Assembly: GCA_003439945.1 (NCBI GenBank)
Contig: QVRM01002221.1
Span: 519,501 to 583,500 of the forward strand
DNA length: 64,000 nucleotides
Direction of reading: 5' to 3'
Source of the DNA: Dermanyssus gallinae
Lineage: Eukaryota; Arthropoda; Arachnida; Mesostigmata; Dermanyssidae
Below the pieces are notes generated by a model. It was not told the origin of the DNA and ran no database searches. It worked only from the letters and a program-made list of their open reading frames with translations. The translations under genes and the position numbers were made by a program. Position 1 is the stretch's first letter, and the number at the start of each line of letters is the position of its first letter. This document shows, in pieces, positions 1-11,043 of the stretch.

Positions 1-97
1 TGCGTAAGGTCAAGTGTGGTGCGACTACAGGCCACCACTACGTAATGTTTTCATACGAAATATATTCATGCTGGTTTTCAAACCTACGTCGCGAAGG

Positions 98-448
98 TCA
101 CCAAGCATATATGTATAATACAGCTGTGGCGTTGGCCTGCATCTCTTCAATATTCCGATTAAATAAGACCCTTGGGGTTATGATGACTCCGAGGTAAGAG
201 AAGAGAGTCACAAGTTTGAGGGATTGTCCGTTAATTTCAACGTAGTGATCTGCCGTGGCGTATACTCTGCTAAAGCCGAGAACCTTCGTTTTAGCGACGC
301 TGAGTGTCAACCTGTTTTCTTTACCACCATTTTGATGTTGCGTTGAGGTAATACTGCCGGTGGTCTCGGGATTTTGCCAGTAATACGAAGTCGTCAGCAT
401 AAAATCAGAAGCTTTTGTGTCACATAATAGATCCGCTGGTGCGGCCAC
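98..448 (-). pseudogene. Relic of a non-LTR reverse transcriptase (palm/thumb fragment)
   Basis: The minus frame gives a 116-residue peptide with the pattern that follows the catalytic YADD box in jockey/CR1/I-type reverse transcriptases. A degraded 'ADLLCD' lies near the start. A 'LSVAKTKVLGFSR' block follows (the conserved K-T-K region), then 'FSYLGVIIT', the thumb-side FxYLGV motif. The catalytic box itself looks lost (APAD where YADD is expected), and nothing upstream continues the domain, so this is a short dead fragment. The family assignment rests on these motifs only; the clade cannot be set from so little. Confidence 0.55.
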
Positions 449-879
449 ATACAGTATGAATAAAAAATGGCTTTGTCCTTAAACGTATGTACTTCTCCTC
501 TGCTGACACTCTTCTACTTATTGACCTTTGTTTTATTAAAGTAGCGAAAACATATGAGATCAGATTAAGACGTGTCATTTACTTGAACACATCTTCGATC
601 ATAAACTATATAATATAAATAGTCAACGACTCAATAGTTTTAGGATAAAGATTAAGTTTTAAGGTTGTGGCTTACATGAAACGATTTACTTGCATAATGG
701 ACGATCAAATGGGTACATAAAAATCAAAATCGCCAAAACACATTTGACAGTTAAGATGCACTTTGCGACTCAAGGTACATTGCTGAACATACGCTTAAGA
801 CTCAGAGAGACAATAAGAAAATTGTCATCACTGCCACCTATTTAACTAAATGAGCTCTTTTTGTTGCTACGTAGACAAG

Positions 880-917
<38 letters not shown>

Positions 918-3640
918 GTGGAAAAAAAATTCGTGGCATGGAATACAAGCAATGATCAAGCCGCGCACGTTTTACTATTCAATACACCAATAAAGTTAAA
1001 CAAGCCTTTATAGCACGAGCAGAATATTAATATTTATTATAGGTCTAATATACCCGTTCACGGCGGACATCATTGTCGCTCTGTTCTCTTTTCCGGGGAG
1101 ATACTTTTGAGGTTTCCAAACACATAGTAGTCGTACGAGGTCAGAACTGGATAATCATTTAAGAGCGTTTGATAATCTGGAATCTTAGTTTACGAAATTT
1201 GTCTACGCAAAGTGGTATCTTTTTTTTCAAATCAGAGTATTTGCGTATTTTTGCGATCTCGGCTTGTTTAGCAACCCACCTTGACCTAATGGCGCTGCGC
1301 ATCAAGTATGACCGAGCTACTGTGCATAATACCGTGACATCTCATACAAGGCATTTGTCTTTAGACCATGGCGAAATGGTCAGTTTAGGACAAAATTTTA
1401 GAACATACTGAATAGATAAAAGCACTTTTTTTTCAGATACTAACAGGAATTATCTTCACTCCATTATTGATATCACGTTACTGATAGAGTACAAACTACG
1501 GACCTCGGCAGTTAATTACCAGAAGCACGCGCGACAACGCTAGACACATCTTTATTTACTTACTTCTTATTAAGCTCAAGTCCTTTGATTGATATAGTTT
1601 GAAAATGACAACACAATATACGTTCTCATTAATCCAATTTAGGGAAACGACTCTCAATAATTTAGTAACAAATGGACCTCGTAGGAAAGTTGGTAAGAAG
1701 CGCATCTACGTGCATCAGGAAGTCACATGATGTTCTAGGAGTTCTAAAAGGCACATACTCACCATACACTATTCTGTGCCGAATTCACGTATAGGTTGGA
1801 CCCAATTAATATGGTCTTTACAAAATGCCAAACAACTTAACTTATTGTACGCTTGATGTAACATTCTAAAGACACGAATGGCCGTGATGGCAACCTATAA
1901 ATCTAGCAATATTACAGAAGGACTACGGAACTCAGAAACATTCATAACATTAAAAGATTTTGGTTTGAAATCAATATCACTATATGAAATCAATAATTTT
2001 ATTATTGTATGCTTTTAATTCACATTGGTAATTTAGTCTTATTTATATTCACTTTAGGCATGCACTCGCTGATAGGCGGATACAGTAAAATGCTGAGGTA
2101 TTTGTATGCTGAATCAGAACTGTAGAATAAAATAAGAGTCAGATTTTTTGCTCATTGACTCTTTGTTTCGGCTGCTAGTTATTGCAATTGTCATCTATAC
2201 CTTTAGATGTATAACAATCCGTTATGCCTATCATTTTAGAGTATTTCAATAAAGATCATGGGCCAGCTGGTTCGTCATGCAAGAAGAGATATTACATCTG
2301 GACGTAAGCCGAAGTCAGATCATATATTACAACGCACCTTCTGGCAGGTTTCATAAGCCGATTATAGAGTTCGAAACGAAGCGTCGTTTAATATTAATTA
2401 TCTGAAATGCCTTATTTTTAATGCATTGGTCTCGGACAATCATTGATAATAACAGAGACACGTATAAAGATCATAGAGACTTACTCCAGGACTCAAGATA
2501 GAAGAGATGCGCAACGTTGCATTTTATCCAGTATTATTCCTAACTGTGAAGACGAATTGAGATAAATCCATTTTTCTATACCTTACGATCAGAGTGATTC
2601 CGAGGCGCGGGCGCGTTAAAGCAGACTCTTTTCAGATATGTAACACGAGTATAACGTTTTAGCCACCTTCCTGGAAGTTAACTTGGACATTACTTATCGG
2701 CGTAAACGTGTTCACTTCAAACTGACAACGCACGATGACAGTTTTATGCGAAGTAGCGTTCGAGAGCGCCCACCGACCAATGATGGAAACAAACTAACGG
2801 GTTGCACAACTTAGCAATGCACGCGTCCGTTGGTTGTAAAGCATCCGTAATATGGACGTATCATAACTGTACCAGATTAGAATCCGCTGACTGTTCAGCG
2901 CCTCCACCATAAAGCGAGGTGGTAAATTGTTTTTACATTAGACACAGTGAAAGTGATTCTAAAACACGATGCGTCTATTAGGTTTATTGCTATCATTGCT
3001 TGTATTTTGTCCACTATGCAGTATTGGAAGTTTATTTTGTTCTGCTTAAGCCAAGTACAGCACTTCAACGCACGCGGAAGTTGCTTCTAACTACTAGAAC
3101 TACAACTACGTCAGACCAGCTTGCTGTGTTTCACAAAAACATGCATATAACGGTTTAATCATCTTTTTTGACGTTATCGTAGACAAACCTATCTAATCTA
3201 GGGTCTCTATAGTCTAGGTTACCTGAAAAAAAAAGCCCGTGAGCTACACAAATCGGCAACGCGCGCATTCTCTGACTGCTGGGAAAATTTCATATGGACG
3301 CACGTAAGTCTAAAAAAAATACGAATCCATTGGTTGTTCAGCGCCTCGCTACGGCTCTTTGTTTATTTTTTAAACATATTTTTGACTCTATTCTGAGCCT
3401 AGTGTATGCTATCGATATTGTTACTGGGTGTGTAGTTTCGTCGGCAGCAAAAATACATTCTCGATTCAACGTTATTATAGGTTGCGTCCGAGCCTTTCGT
3501 GTTTCGTTAGGCGAGACTAGAGGAAGACTAATGGAACGCAACATTGTTGTTTGTGTTTGCACAAACAACGCTTTTGTTTAAAAACTAAGTTTCCTTGTTG
3601 TCCCCGATTGTAGGGACTTCGATGTCAGATGTAGGATGTT
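449..3640. other. AT-rich intergenic stretch, no gene seen
   Basis: About 3.2 kb of AT-rich DNA with a short (TA)n run at 880-915. Open frames here (1169-1411, 3294-3581 and their shadows) are short, carry no recognisable motif and have no second copy in the window. I see no RNA gene or element end. Confidence 0.5.
880..915. repeat. (TA)n microsatellite
   Basis: Alternating TA run, slightly imperfect at its left edge. Confidence 0.9.
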
Positions 3641-4062
3641 GAAGCAGTGTTTGAAGCAGAAACAAAAAGACATCAATGTTTGCTTTACGTTTGGTTCGGT
3701 TGGAGCTGTGTGCACATATGAAAAAGCATTGTCTCATATCGTGCAACGCAAAGCTCAATTGCCATCTTACGTGCAAGGCGACGTTGAATTGCGAATAAGT
3801 CGGTCAACTTCTTTGATGAGATTGTGCAGGTGACAACTAAAGCTGCACGTGCAGTAGTCCAAGTGAGCGAGAGCTCTATGTTTAGAAGATGTTTGAACGT
3901 GGTAGGTGTCTTTTCGGTCTGCGTTGTTGTTTCGTTTTTTGACACGGGGACGTCAGCTGATGTGGCTCCAACAGCGAACATGGCCTCGATTTACATGGAG
4001 TCTTAATTGCACGTTATAATCATAGTAGAATTATAGTGGGTTATAGTAGTCGCACGTGAATA
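3640..4062 (+). repeat. Mosaic repeat module C, copy 1
   Basis: Matches 14663-14962 over most of its length, starting near 'catcaatgtt' and ending at 'agtagtcgcacgtg'. This copy contains about 85 bp (3868-3955) that the other copy lacks. Neither strand holds a convincing protein. The minus strand has a conserved 'IQRRLARKMA' stretch in both copies, but the frames are broken. Module B follows about 70 bp downstream. It is probably part of a mobile or formerly mobile unit; the class is unknown. Confidence 0.7.
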
Positions 4063-4667
4063 CTCTAAGCGCTTGCATCGACGGGATTGGAACGAGGTTG
4101 CCCGTGGTTATTTTAGTGTATAGTCGTATATGTGAACACGAGTGTCGCATCTCGAGCCAGCTGTAGAGCTGACACGTCGGTGGCAAGTTAGGCACGAATC
4201 GCGTGAGTAAGTCTCCATGTTCTTCCTAGCATAGCGCTTCTCTAAGATTTTCTTGTTTCCTATACATAACTGACTTAACGATTGGATCAGGACAGTTTTC
4301 GCTTCAAATAGAGAAGGCGGATCCCGATGAGCACGAATAAAAGGTGACAAAAAACAGCAGACCAACATACTATAGCTCAAGCTAACCTGAGCATCCGATT
4401 CTGTTTGACAAAATCCGCTAGGTAGGCCACTTAGCTAGAATTAAAAACATTTTGTAGGACGCGTGCTTTTTATTTCTAAACTATCATCTGAACGGGCACT
4501 GGAATCGTCGCGAGGCATATCGTCAATGCACCGAAGGCCGGACATGTTGAGGTAACGCCAGCCAGCTGGCTGCTCTGCACCTGTAGAATGAAGCTAAATT
4601 ATATTACATTGTCTCTATGTTGTTTCGAAAAAGAGTTTCGTTTGGACTGGGAGCATTTTGGAAGATT

Positions 4668-4671
<4 letters not shown>

Positions 4672-4734
<63 letters not shown>
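4672..4734. repeat. (TA)n microsatellite inside module B copy 1
   Basis: Pure TA run of about 63 bp. It creates spurious Ile-Tyr frames on both strands (4588-4931). Confidence 0.95.
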
Positions 4735-4737
<3 letters not shown>

Positions 4738-5642
4738 ATTACAAATTGGCAGCACGTTGTTATAATGTTTTCGCGAGAACTTGCAGAGCATATGGTTATA
4801 AAAATAGTCTTCTACCGCAATTATGTATTTTTGATCGCAGGGTACCACATTTTAGTAGATTGGTTGATAAACTGAGTTCTCTTGTAAATGTATTCTTACT
4901 ATTAATGATATCTTTAGTATGTTTACATTAAAGTTACCAGTCGCTTGCGCGCCGTTTCCATCTATTTATGTATGATAGTAACGTGCTGTTTTAAGGCTAT
5001 TGTGCTAAGCGTAGGAAGCCTATCAGGCTTTGACGCCTGCTCTTAGTGGAAAGTGACAATAAAGAAGTTCATGTAGTAGAACTACGCCTTTTCCGTGAAT
5101 ATCCCTCCCTGTATACTATCTGACTTTGGTTTAGTTGTCGCTTTGCCCGCATGTTTCTGTCGCCCATGCACTGCATGCAAATACTGATACAGATCGCGGC
5201 GATGCGGGAATGCCCGCCCGTTCACAGCAGGACCACAACGCATTGACCTGTATCTCGGTGTGAGGACTCGCTCTATCGAGAGCCACAACGGAGCGGGGGA
5301 ACGAGAAAGGGAAGCAGAGCAACGAATCTTTTTGAGCCTCGATAAACTATTTAAACGAGTGAGGAGCCGAGATGTCAGATTAGTCAAACGTACACACTTG
5401 ACTAATGCGTCTTGCTCGGCAGACATCCACGTACTGAGTAAAGCAGTGAACGACGGTATCGTCACCTCGGCGTCTAAATTTGTGCTGAACGTACGACACA
5501 GCTACAGTGCATTTAATAGATACGGCTTTTTTTCGGCTAACACTCTCACTTCTGGGGCTGCGCCGCGAAGGACCGAGGCTGAAATTGAACGCCACGAGTA
5601 ATCTACACGCGTAGTGTAACTCGAACTAAGTCAGCGTTTGAA

Positions 5643-6590
5643 ATGGTTACTCCCCTGGTAAATAAGCGCGCAGTCAGCCGGTTTGTGGGCCAAGCCGAAG
5701 TTTCGGCCATATTGCCCAGTTCCCTATGGCCAACGGATCTCCCTAAATGGAAACCCTGGATGGCCGTCGTCGGCGACTGCTTCGTAAGTCGCCTCACACG
5801 CGACGTCTTCAAACCGAGTCCGCTCGACGCACGCGACTGTCCCATGGTCGTATGCCTGCCTTGCGGCCGAATCGGCCAGACGATGGACGTCGCCGAAGCC
5901 GCGCTGCCGGCGACCATCGAGGTGCTCATCGTACATCTGGGCGCCGACAACCTCAGCTCGCCGTCGTCCGATCCCTCACTGGTCGTCGCCGAGCTGAGTG
6001 AACGCCTGTGTCGACTTCGAGCGCGCCTGCCGCGGCTGCGTACTGTCGGCATCTGCCTTCTCACGACGCAGAGGGTCGACATGCAGTGCCGCTACGATCC
6101 GTCGTGCATCGCCGAGTGCCACGTGCGGTCGAAGCAGTTCAACGCGCTCGTGCTTTCAGGCGCCATTCGGCTGTCGGAATCGGTGTCCGTCCGGTACGTA
6201 GACTTGTCTCTGGCGGCGTCCGACCTCCGAAATTCGGAGTTTGGGCCGAACGACGCCGGAACGGCTCGCATCGGCCAAGTACTTCAGGACATCGTTCGGC
6301 ACGAGAGGAGGCGTTCACCGTACAGCCGCATTCCTCGCCAGCTCGAAACTCCTACGTATGCTTACTGGCCACAGATGGAACTCCCGAGCTCTGGCGATGG
6401 CTCGGGCTGTGCATTTGACTTCAGTACGACTTGGGATTGGCGTAAGCCGACGATCTGGAGCCCAACCTCATCGTGCTGGCTCACGTCGGGCTCAGTGATT
6501 GAAGCCCGACCTTCAAGTACAGCGTCCCAAAACTCCAGACACTCGACGACGTCGTCTGGTGGCAACTCCGCTAATGGGCAATTAGCATAA
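5643..6590 (+). CDS. SGNH-hydrolase-like protein of the mosaic repeat, copy 1 (315 aa)
   Basis: Unbroken 315-codon frame starting at the ATG shared with the second copy. The N-terminal two thirds resemble an SGNH/GDSL esterase fold. A hydrophobic strand leads into G44-D45-C46, where GDS is normal. 'IEVLIVHLGADNL' near 92-104 sits where the block III G-x-N-D lies. A long helix then leads to 'LRTVGICLLT', and 'NDAGTARIGQVLQDIV' (203-218) resembles the last helix. The nucleophile Ser is Cys and the usual C-terminal D-x-x-H is absent, so catalysis is doubtful. Related domains occur in ORF1 proteins of some CR1/L2 retrotransposons (family knowledge). The last about 70 residues are low-complexity and may not be genuine. 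It is about 88% identical to the copy at 12684-13625. No partner polymerase lies nearby. Confidence 0.55.
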   Translation: MVTPLVNKRAVSRFVGQAEVSAILPSSLWPTDLPKWKPWMAVVGDCFVSRLTRDVFKPSPLDARDCPMVVCLPCGRIGQTMDVAEAALPATIEVLIVHLGADNLSSPSSDPSLVVAELSERLCRLRARLPRLRTVGICLLTTQRVDMQCRYDPSCIAECHVRSKQFNALVLSGAIRLSESVSVRYVDLSLAASDLRNSEFGPNDAGTARIGQVLQDIVRHERRRSPYSRIPRQLETPTYAYWPQMELPSSGDGSGCAFDFSTTWDWRKPTIWSPTSSCWLTSGSVIEARPSSTASQNSRHSTTSSGGNSANGQLA

Positions 6591-6697
6591 AAAAAGTATA
6601 TTTATTATAGCTGTAAGATAACATACTGTATTTATTATGCTGTAAGGTAATACGCCTCTTGTGCCTTTTAACAATGTGAGCTGTATGATGTCACTAG

Positions 6698-6703
6698 AAT
6701 AAA
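6698..6703 (+). promoter_or_regulatory. Poly(A) signal AATAAA after SGNH-like ORF, copy 1
   Basis: AATAAA about 110 bp past the stop. It is conserved at the equivalent place in copy 2 (13752-13757) inside an otherwise diverging tail, which suggests a transcribed unit on the plus strand. Confidence 0.5.
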
Positions 6704-6745
6704 AATAATGCAACATTTTAATATGGATGTATTTATTTCATATAT

Positions 6746-9106
6746 ATGTATTTAAGTCGGTTGTTGAAGCTGAGGTAGTGTTCACGCAACGGCCTATATC
6801 GAAATAATAATCCCTTAGATATGGCAGATGAACTGATTTATCGACTTCGAAAGCAGGGCATCTTTGAAACTGTTGTAGACTAAATGTATGTTGCGCTTTG
6901 CTCGGTGTTATGGGAGTTGTGGTATCTTCAAAAACGTGACGTTCAGATTCGTGCATGTTACTATTAGGGCCATGTTTCCGCAGAATTAATGCACAAGAGT
7001 AACTAATGCGTTTTGTAATCCCAGCATTAGTTTGGTGTAACCACTTTTGACCTGGTAAATTGCTTTATGATACTTACATGTTAGAATTGGTGCGATAGGT
7101 CGTAAGCAATACGTAATTACTGGCACAATTTTAATTGTGAAAAAATGTTGCTTTCAATTGCGGTTTCAGCATACATCTTGCATCATATTTATCATTAGGC
7201 TTTCCGAGAGCTTTATTGGAGCTTGTGCTTTTGTTTGTTATTCCTTCAGTTATCTACAGATTGATAGCTGTGGTGTCAGTGTTATGTTTAGATACCTAAA
7301 ACATTCGACTAGTTCAATGTCTTTTATGTCTATTTGAATGCATCTATCGTCAGTCGCGTACCGTCTATCTTTGCTAAATCATAGGGCGTTGGTTTGGTAA
7401 CGTTACCAAATGGTACCAAAGTGAATACTTAATAGCGATACGGGTCGCAAGCTTATTTAACTTGCACCAGGCGCTTAGCACTTAGAACTTGGATATTGTG
7501 TCTTAAACATGCTAGCTTTGATGCTAAACTCCCCTCAGAGCATTACTAGGAGAGAATCGCGAGATACACAGTCAAAACTAGTTTTACAATCTTCAAATGC
7601 TACATAAGTCATGTGATTGTTTTTAAACCCGATTCTGATGTAACCAAGACATTGCTTAACCTTACGTGAAAACCGTGCTGTTCTGGAAGGAAAAGCTACT
7701 TACATTTGTCGCATTAGTGAAACGTAATAGGCGTTTTCAATAGTTTTTATACTATACTATTTCTATGACTCTGTAACTTTGTAAGTCATGTGCATTATCT
7801 TAGTCTTTAAAATTTGGTTGTATAGTGATTTTGCCTTAAAATATCGTTTGCCGTTAAAAATCGATTGTATAAGGCTTTTGCGCCAACTCTCTGTTTTAAG
7901 AATGATTGGATAAAAGTGCACTTAATTAAGATGTTCATGGCGCCTTCATTAAAAGCAGTCTCTTAAATCTCAAATTTATCTAAGCAAAACCTCTAAATAT
8001 TTTTATTCTTGACAATAGCCTGCCGATCCATTGCTCTGTTTGCTTATGATGGCTGTCTCTATCTCTTCATCTGTGAACCAGCAGTTTTTGGGTCCTCCGT
8101 GGATGCAAAAATGGCGGCTAAAATCAGGTTACAGTGTAGCAGTTCTCAGAAGTGGTGTCTTTTTCACTCGTTGTCTTCAGGAGTTTGATTTCCTGCGCAA
8201 AAGCTGCCGGAGTTCTTTAACGCTGCGTTATACGATACGTATTTTCTGCTCCATATATGAAATAAAACCTCTCTTGGGTTATAGTGTTCTCAAACATGAC
8301 AGTTTCGTCACGTCTCGTTATTCAAGGCCCCCGCAGCTACATTTGAGTCTCTTGAATGATAACCCTGCATTCTTGTTCGAACCACGGTTTATGCAGTCAC
8401 ATACGATGTCGTTGGGATAGTCACTCACCTGAGAGATCTGGCATAAGGTGTGGTGCCTGACCAAGTTTGAGAATACTGAGGACGCGTGGTAGGTTTGGCT
8501 TTGCGCATACCGTAACTTTGGTAAAACCCTAACTTTCATGTGATATCAAAAGTCAAGGTCAGCTGTGTCTTCTAAAGATGTAGATGCATGAACTTAACGT
8601 TTCTAACGCATAATTTATGCGTATCACATTCTCGACCACGCTTCTGCCATTCGAAAACGTTTATGTGGCGTCAGCGAACATGTTGTCTCCTACAGGCAGC
8701 TCTACGCATCAAAATCCATGCGTGTAAAAACATATATATATATATATATATATATATGACCAGGACCTTTTTCCTGGTCATATAGTTTTGAGGTTGTCTG
8801 TCAACATTTGATTGTCGTTTACCGTTGGTCTCTTGCTGTCCGGACGTTTGGTGGCTGTGTACCCGGTACGACTTTAGACGCCCTTCTATGCGCCCTCTAA
8901 ACCGAGTCCCTCACTCCGGCCACACTGTTAGTTCCAAAAGGGCTGCAAACTTTTCCTCGTCTATTTCGATGTAGAAACTATCGTAATGTGACTGGCTAAT
9001 CTGCGAGTCGTCCACCATCTTAGCGTCTACGTTGTTTTCTACTTTTCGTATTACGTGGCTGCGGATGTCGTGTTCTGTAAGATCTATCCAACTGAGGGGG
9101 AAAAGC
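6746..9106. other. Intergenic, no gene seen
   Basis: AT-rich DNA. Short frames at 7137-7337 and 8031-8420 have no motif. The only structure found is a (TA)n run (8732-8757) that runs into a perfect fold-back (8755-8782). Confidence 0.5.
8755..8782. repeat. 10-bp-arm inverted repeat beside (TA)n
   Basis: Arms tatgaccagg and cctggtcata are perfect complements around an 8-nt loop containing a T run. The left arm continues out of the (TA)n run 8732-8757. It could be a replication fold-back product; no function is implied. Confidence 0.7.
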
Positions 9107-9290
9107 GTCGAGCCCGGTGGCGTGGTGGCTTAAGTCTGCGCCTCGCAACCGGAGGAGACACATGGGTGCGCGGGTTCGAGCCCCACCGTAGCACATTTGT
9201 ATTTATAGGGGTCCGTCTATGAAGCAGTGTAAAAAACCGTTCCGTGGACGTTAAGTCTTGGCTGAGGGTCAGCCCGAAAACTTTACTTTT
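9107..9290 (+). mobile_element. tRNA-derived SINE, copy 1
   Basis: Head 'gtcgagcccggtggcgtgg' with an A-box-like tggcttaagtctg and a B box ggttcgagccc, so the first about 75 bp are tRNA-like. A family-specific body follows (tttatagggg..., ggacgttaagtcttgg) and the end is 'gggtcagcccgaaaac'. The same order of blocks recurs at 27391-27597 (minus), 42296-42472 (plus) and 47583-47769 (minus), which makes this a dispersed pol III family rather than a tRNA gene. Which LINE mobilises it is not visible here. Confidence 0.8.
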
Positions 9291-9439
9291 ATGGGGAAAA
9301 GCGCTCTTGGTGCGCGCGGCCACGTTCTGAGGCCGTCTTTTTGAAATGCCTGCCACGCAACAGTATGCTATTGTTGCATATTGGAAGGCCGCAGGTAGAA
9401 GTTTGTATTTGCGCGCCATGATGATGAGGATGATCTCTG

Positions 9440-9590
9440 CACTGTTAGCCACAACCCGCCACGGCACTGTTAGCCATAACCCGCCACTGCACTGTTAGCC
9501 ACAACCCGCCACTGCACTGTTAGCCACAACCCGCCACTGCACTGTTAGCCACAACCCGCCACTGCACTGTTGGCCACAACCCGCCACCGC
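9440..9590. repeat. Six 25-bp direct repeats in the LTR U3
   Basis: Unit starts cactgttagccacaacccgc; copies begin at 9440, 9465, 9490, 9515, 9540 and 9565 with one or two changes each. Their position upstream of the TATA box suggests enhancer repeats. They are not spaced or separated like a CRISPR array. Confidence 0.95.
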
Positions 9591-9626
9591 ACGTTCGCGC
9601 ACTGTCACGGTGCCGGGCGCCGGCCG

Positions 9627-9634
9627 TATAAAAG
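9627..9634 (+). promoter_or_regulatory. TATA box of the solo LTR
   Basis: TATAAAAG in GC-rich surroundings, 37 bp after the last 25-bp repeat. Transcription would be to the right, starting near 9657-9662. It may still act as a stray promoter. Confidence 0.6.
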
Positions 9635-10062
9635 GGGATGCGCGCCATTTCATCAACCCTTGCTATCCCGAGCGTTTGGCGTAACGCGTGCTCTGCAATC
9701 CCTTAGTCCGGCAACGACCGGGACGTCCGACGGCGTGGCAGCGACAACGGCGTAAGCGTGGCATGATAGTGCCCTAGGGTGGTGAGTGATCGTGGTTAGC
9801 AGGCGCAGGTAGAAATATATATGTACATATATATATATTTAGTTGAGTGAGTACTGTGTGTGAGTTCTGGCGGCAAAACAGCTTAACGCTAACCGCCGAT
9901 GCATTGAGTAGAGTGTAAGTTAGCCAGGCAATACTACGAAGAGAGGCGGCGCTGCCGTATTGCTTTCTGTCGTCTCGTGAAATATAACAAATATAAATCA
10001 GCGTCAGTGAACCCGCGCATTTTAGACTGTCTTCATTCTACGATTCCGTTGGCAACAGCTAT

Positions 10063-10486
10063 GTTTATAAAACAGATACCTATGTGACTGTAAAAATACT
10101 TAGAGAGCTCTCTGAAAGCTTCATCAAAAACTAGTCTCTTGTTGCTTGTTATATTAATTCTTTCGAAAAGGACTGTGAAAAAAGCCAATTAAGGGCGGCG
10201 ATTCCTTATTTTTTCCAATTCAAAAATGGTCTTACTGCTGCAGACACTGTTCGAAATATTTTGAGCGTATCCGGCGAGGACAGCATTTTAGTGACTTATA
10301 TTTGGTTTGCCAACAACTTAAACCTACAGTTAATATTTGACTAATAACAACTAGTTAATAACTTCTGAGTGCTATCCCTTTCAAAAAAGCATTAAGCCTT
10401 CTGCATGAACACTGTTCTGAAGGGCCTACTAGACTCGAGAGAGAGACCGTTGGCACAAAACTGGGGAACAGAATCCCTAGCACTCT
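10063..10486. other. Intergenic, no gene seen
   Basis: AT-rich sequence between the LTR and module A; no frame, repeat or RNA signal recognised. Confidence 0.4.
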
Positions 10487-11043
10487 AGCAGACGACGAAG
10501 CACAAGTCTAGATTATGCTATCTTTATTTAACAGTCATGAAGAGGCTCAGGTGAATGGGCCGACAATATACGAGTTCGGGTATGGCTGAAAAAGGGCGAA
10601 TTTGTAAGCGCGAAGGGCAAAGAGACAGAAATAATAAATGAAGGTTGTGTTGGCTTTTTTATGTTGGCCTAGATTAAAATCACCTATTCACGATCAAGAG
10701 TTGTCTTCACTATTTTCGTTGTGGCTCTGCTCACGCTTGACGAATATGGATCCGGCTTGTGTTGTTGCTCTCGTACATGAGCGGCGCTACGATCGACAGC
10801 CGCGAGATTCGAATGCCTGAAGCGCGCGAACCTCTGTGGGTTCCAGTAAAGCGTGTGGCACGTTTTTTACCGTATACTTATACTTGACACACTAGTCACA
10901 CAGGCTGCTAGTGACGTATGCGCATCATGCATTCCCGAAACCTCCCATAACAAACAAAAATGTTGAATGCGTGCAGCAGAATGCACCTTCCTCTTACTTT
11001 TTTCTTCCGGGAGGGTTTTAAACAGAAACAAGAAAAAGCATCG
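10487..11043 (+). repeat. Mosaic repeat module A, copy 1
   Basis: Closely matches about 13998-14662. Identity is very high over the last 200 bp ('gcatcatgcattcccgaaac', 'cttccgggagggttttaaac'). Here it joins directly to module B at 11044-11048 with module C missing; in the other copy it joins module C. No protein is recognised; short frames such as 10638-10820 are not conserved intact in copy 2. Confidence 0.75.

Larger units (their letters stand above)
4131..6745 (+). repeat. Mosaic repeat module B, copy 1 (carries SGNH-like ORF)
   Basis: Direct repeat of 11048-13792, recognisable from 'tgtgaacacgagtgtcgca' through the ORF to the AT-rich tail with an AATAAA signal. Copies differ by point changes and indels. 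Copy 1 has a (TA)n expansion at 4672-4734 where copy 2 has only a few TA units. Copy 1 lacks about 115 bp present in copy 2 at 12457-12572. Same orientation in both, about 7 kb apart, which fits two dispersed insertions or a segmental duplication. No terminal inverted repeat or target duplication was found by eye. Confidence 0.8.
9372..10057. mobile_element. Solo LTR of an LTR retrotransposon (686 bp)
   Basis: Ends TGTTGC...GCAACA (inverted, TG...CA type) and is flanked on both sides by the same 5-bp duplication GCTAT (9367-9371 and 10058-10062). Inside are six 25-bp direct repeats (9440-9590), then a TATA box (9627-9634), a layout expected for U3 enhancer plus core promoter; an R/U5-like stretch follows. 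With no internal region or second LTR it is a solo LTR left by recombination. A 5-bp duplication fits Gypsy or BEL/Pao families; the choice cannot be made from this sequence. Confidence 0.8.

Noticed and set aside
4588..4931. Ile-Tyr repeat proteins here and at 28551-28813, 32935-33315 and 63324-63861
   Set aside because: Direct translation of (TA)n microsatellites; present on both strands at once.
5603..6082. 159-codon minus-strand frame and several other frames over the SGNH-like ORF (also 12539-13123)
   Set aside because: Shadow frames of GC-rich coding DNA; the plus frame has the recognisable pattern.
9107..9185. tRNA gene
   Set aside because: The tRNA-like head is followed by a body and tail shared with three other loci, so it is a SINE.
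9440..9590. Possible CRISPR-like array
   Set aside because: Repeats are contiguous with no spacers, lie in an LTR and the DNA is eukaryotic.
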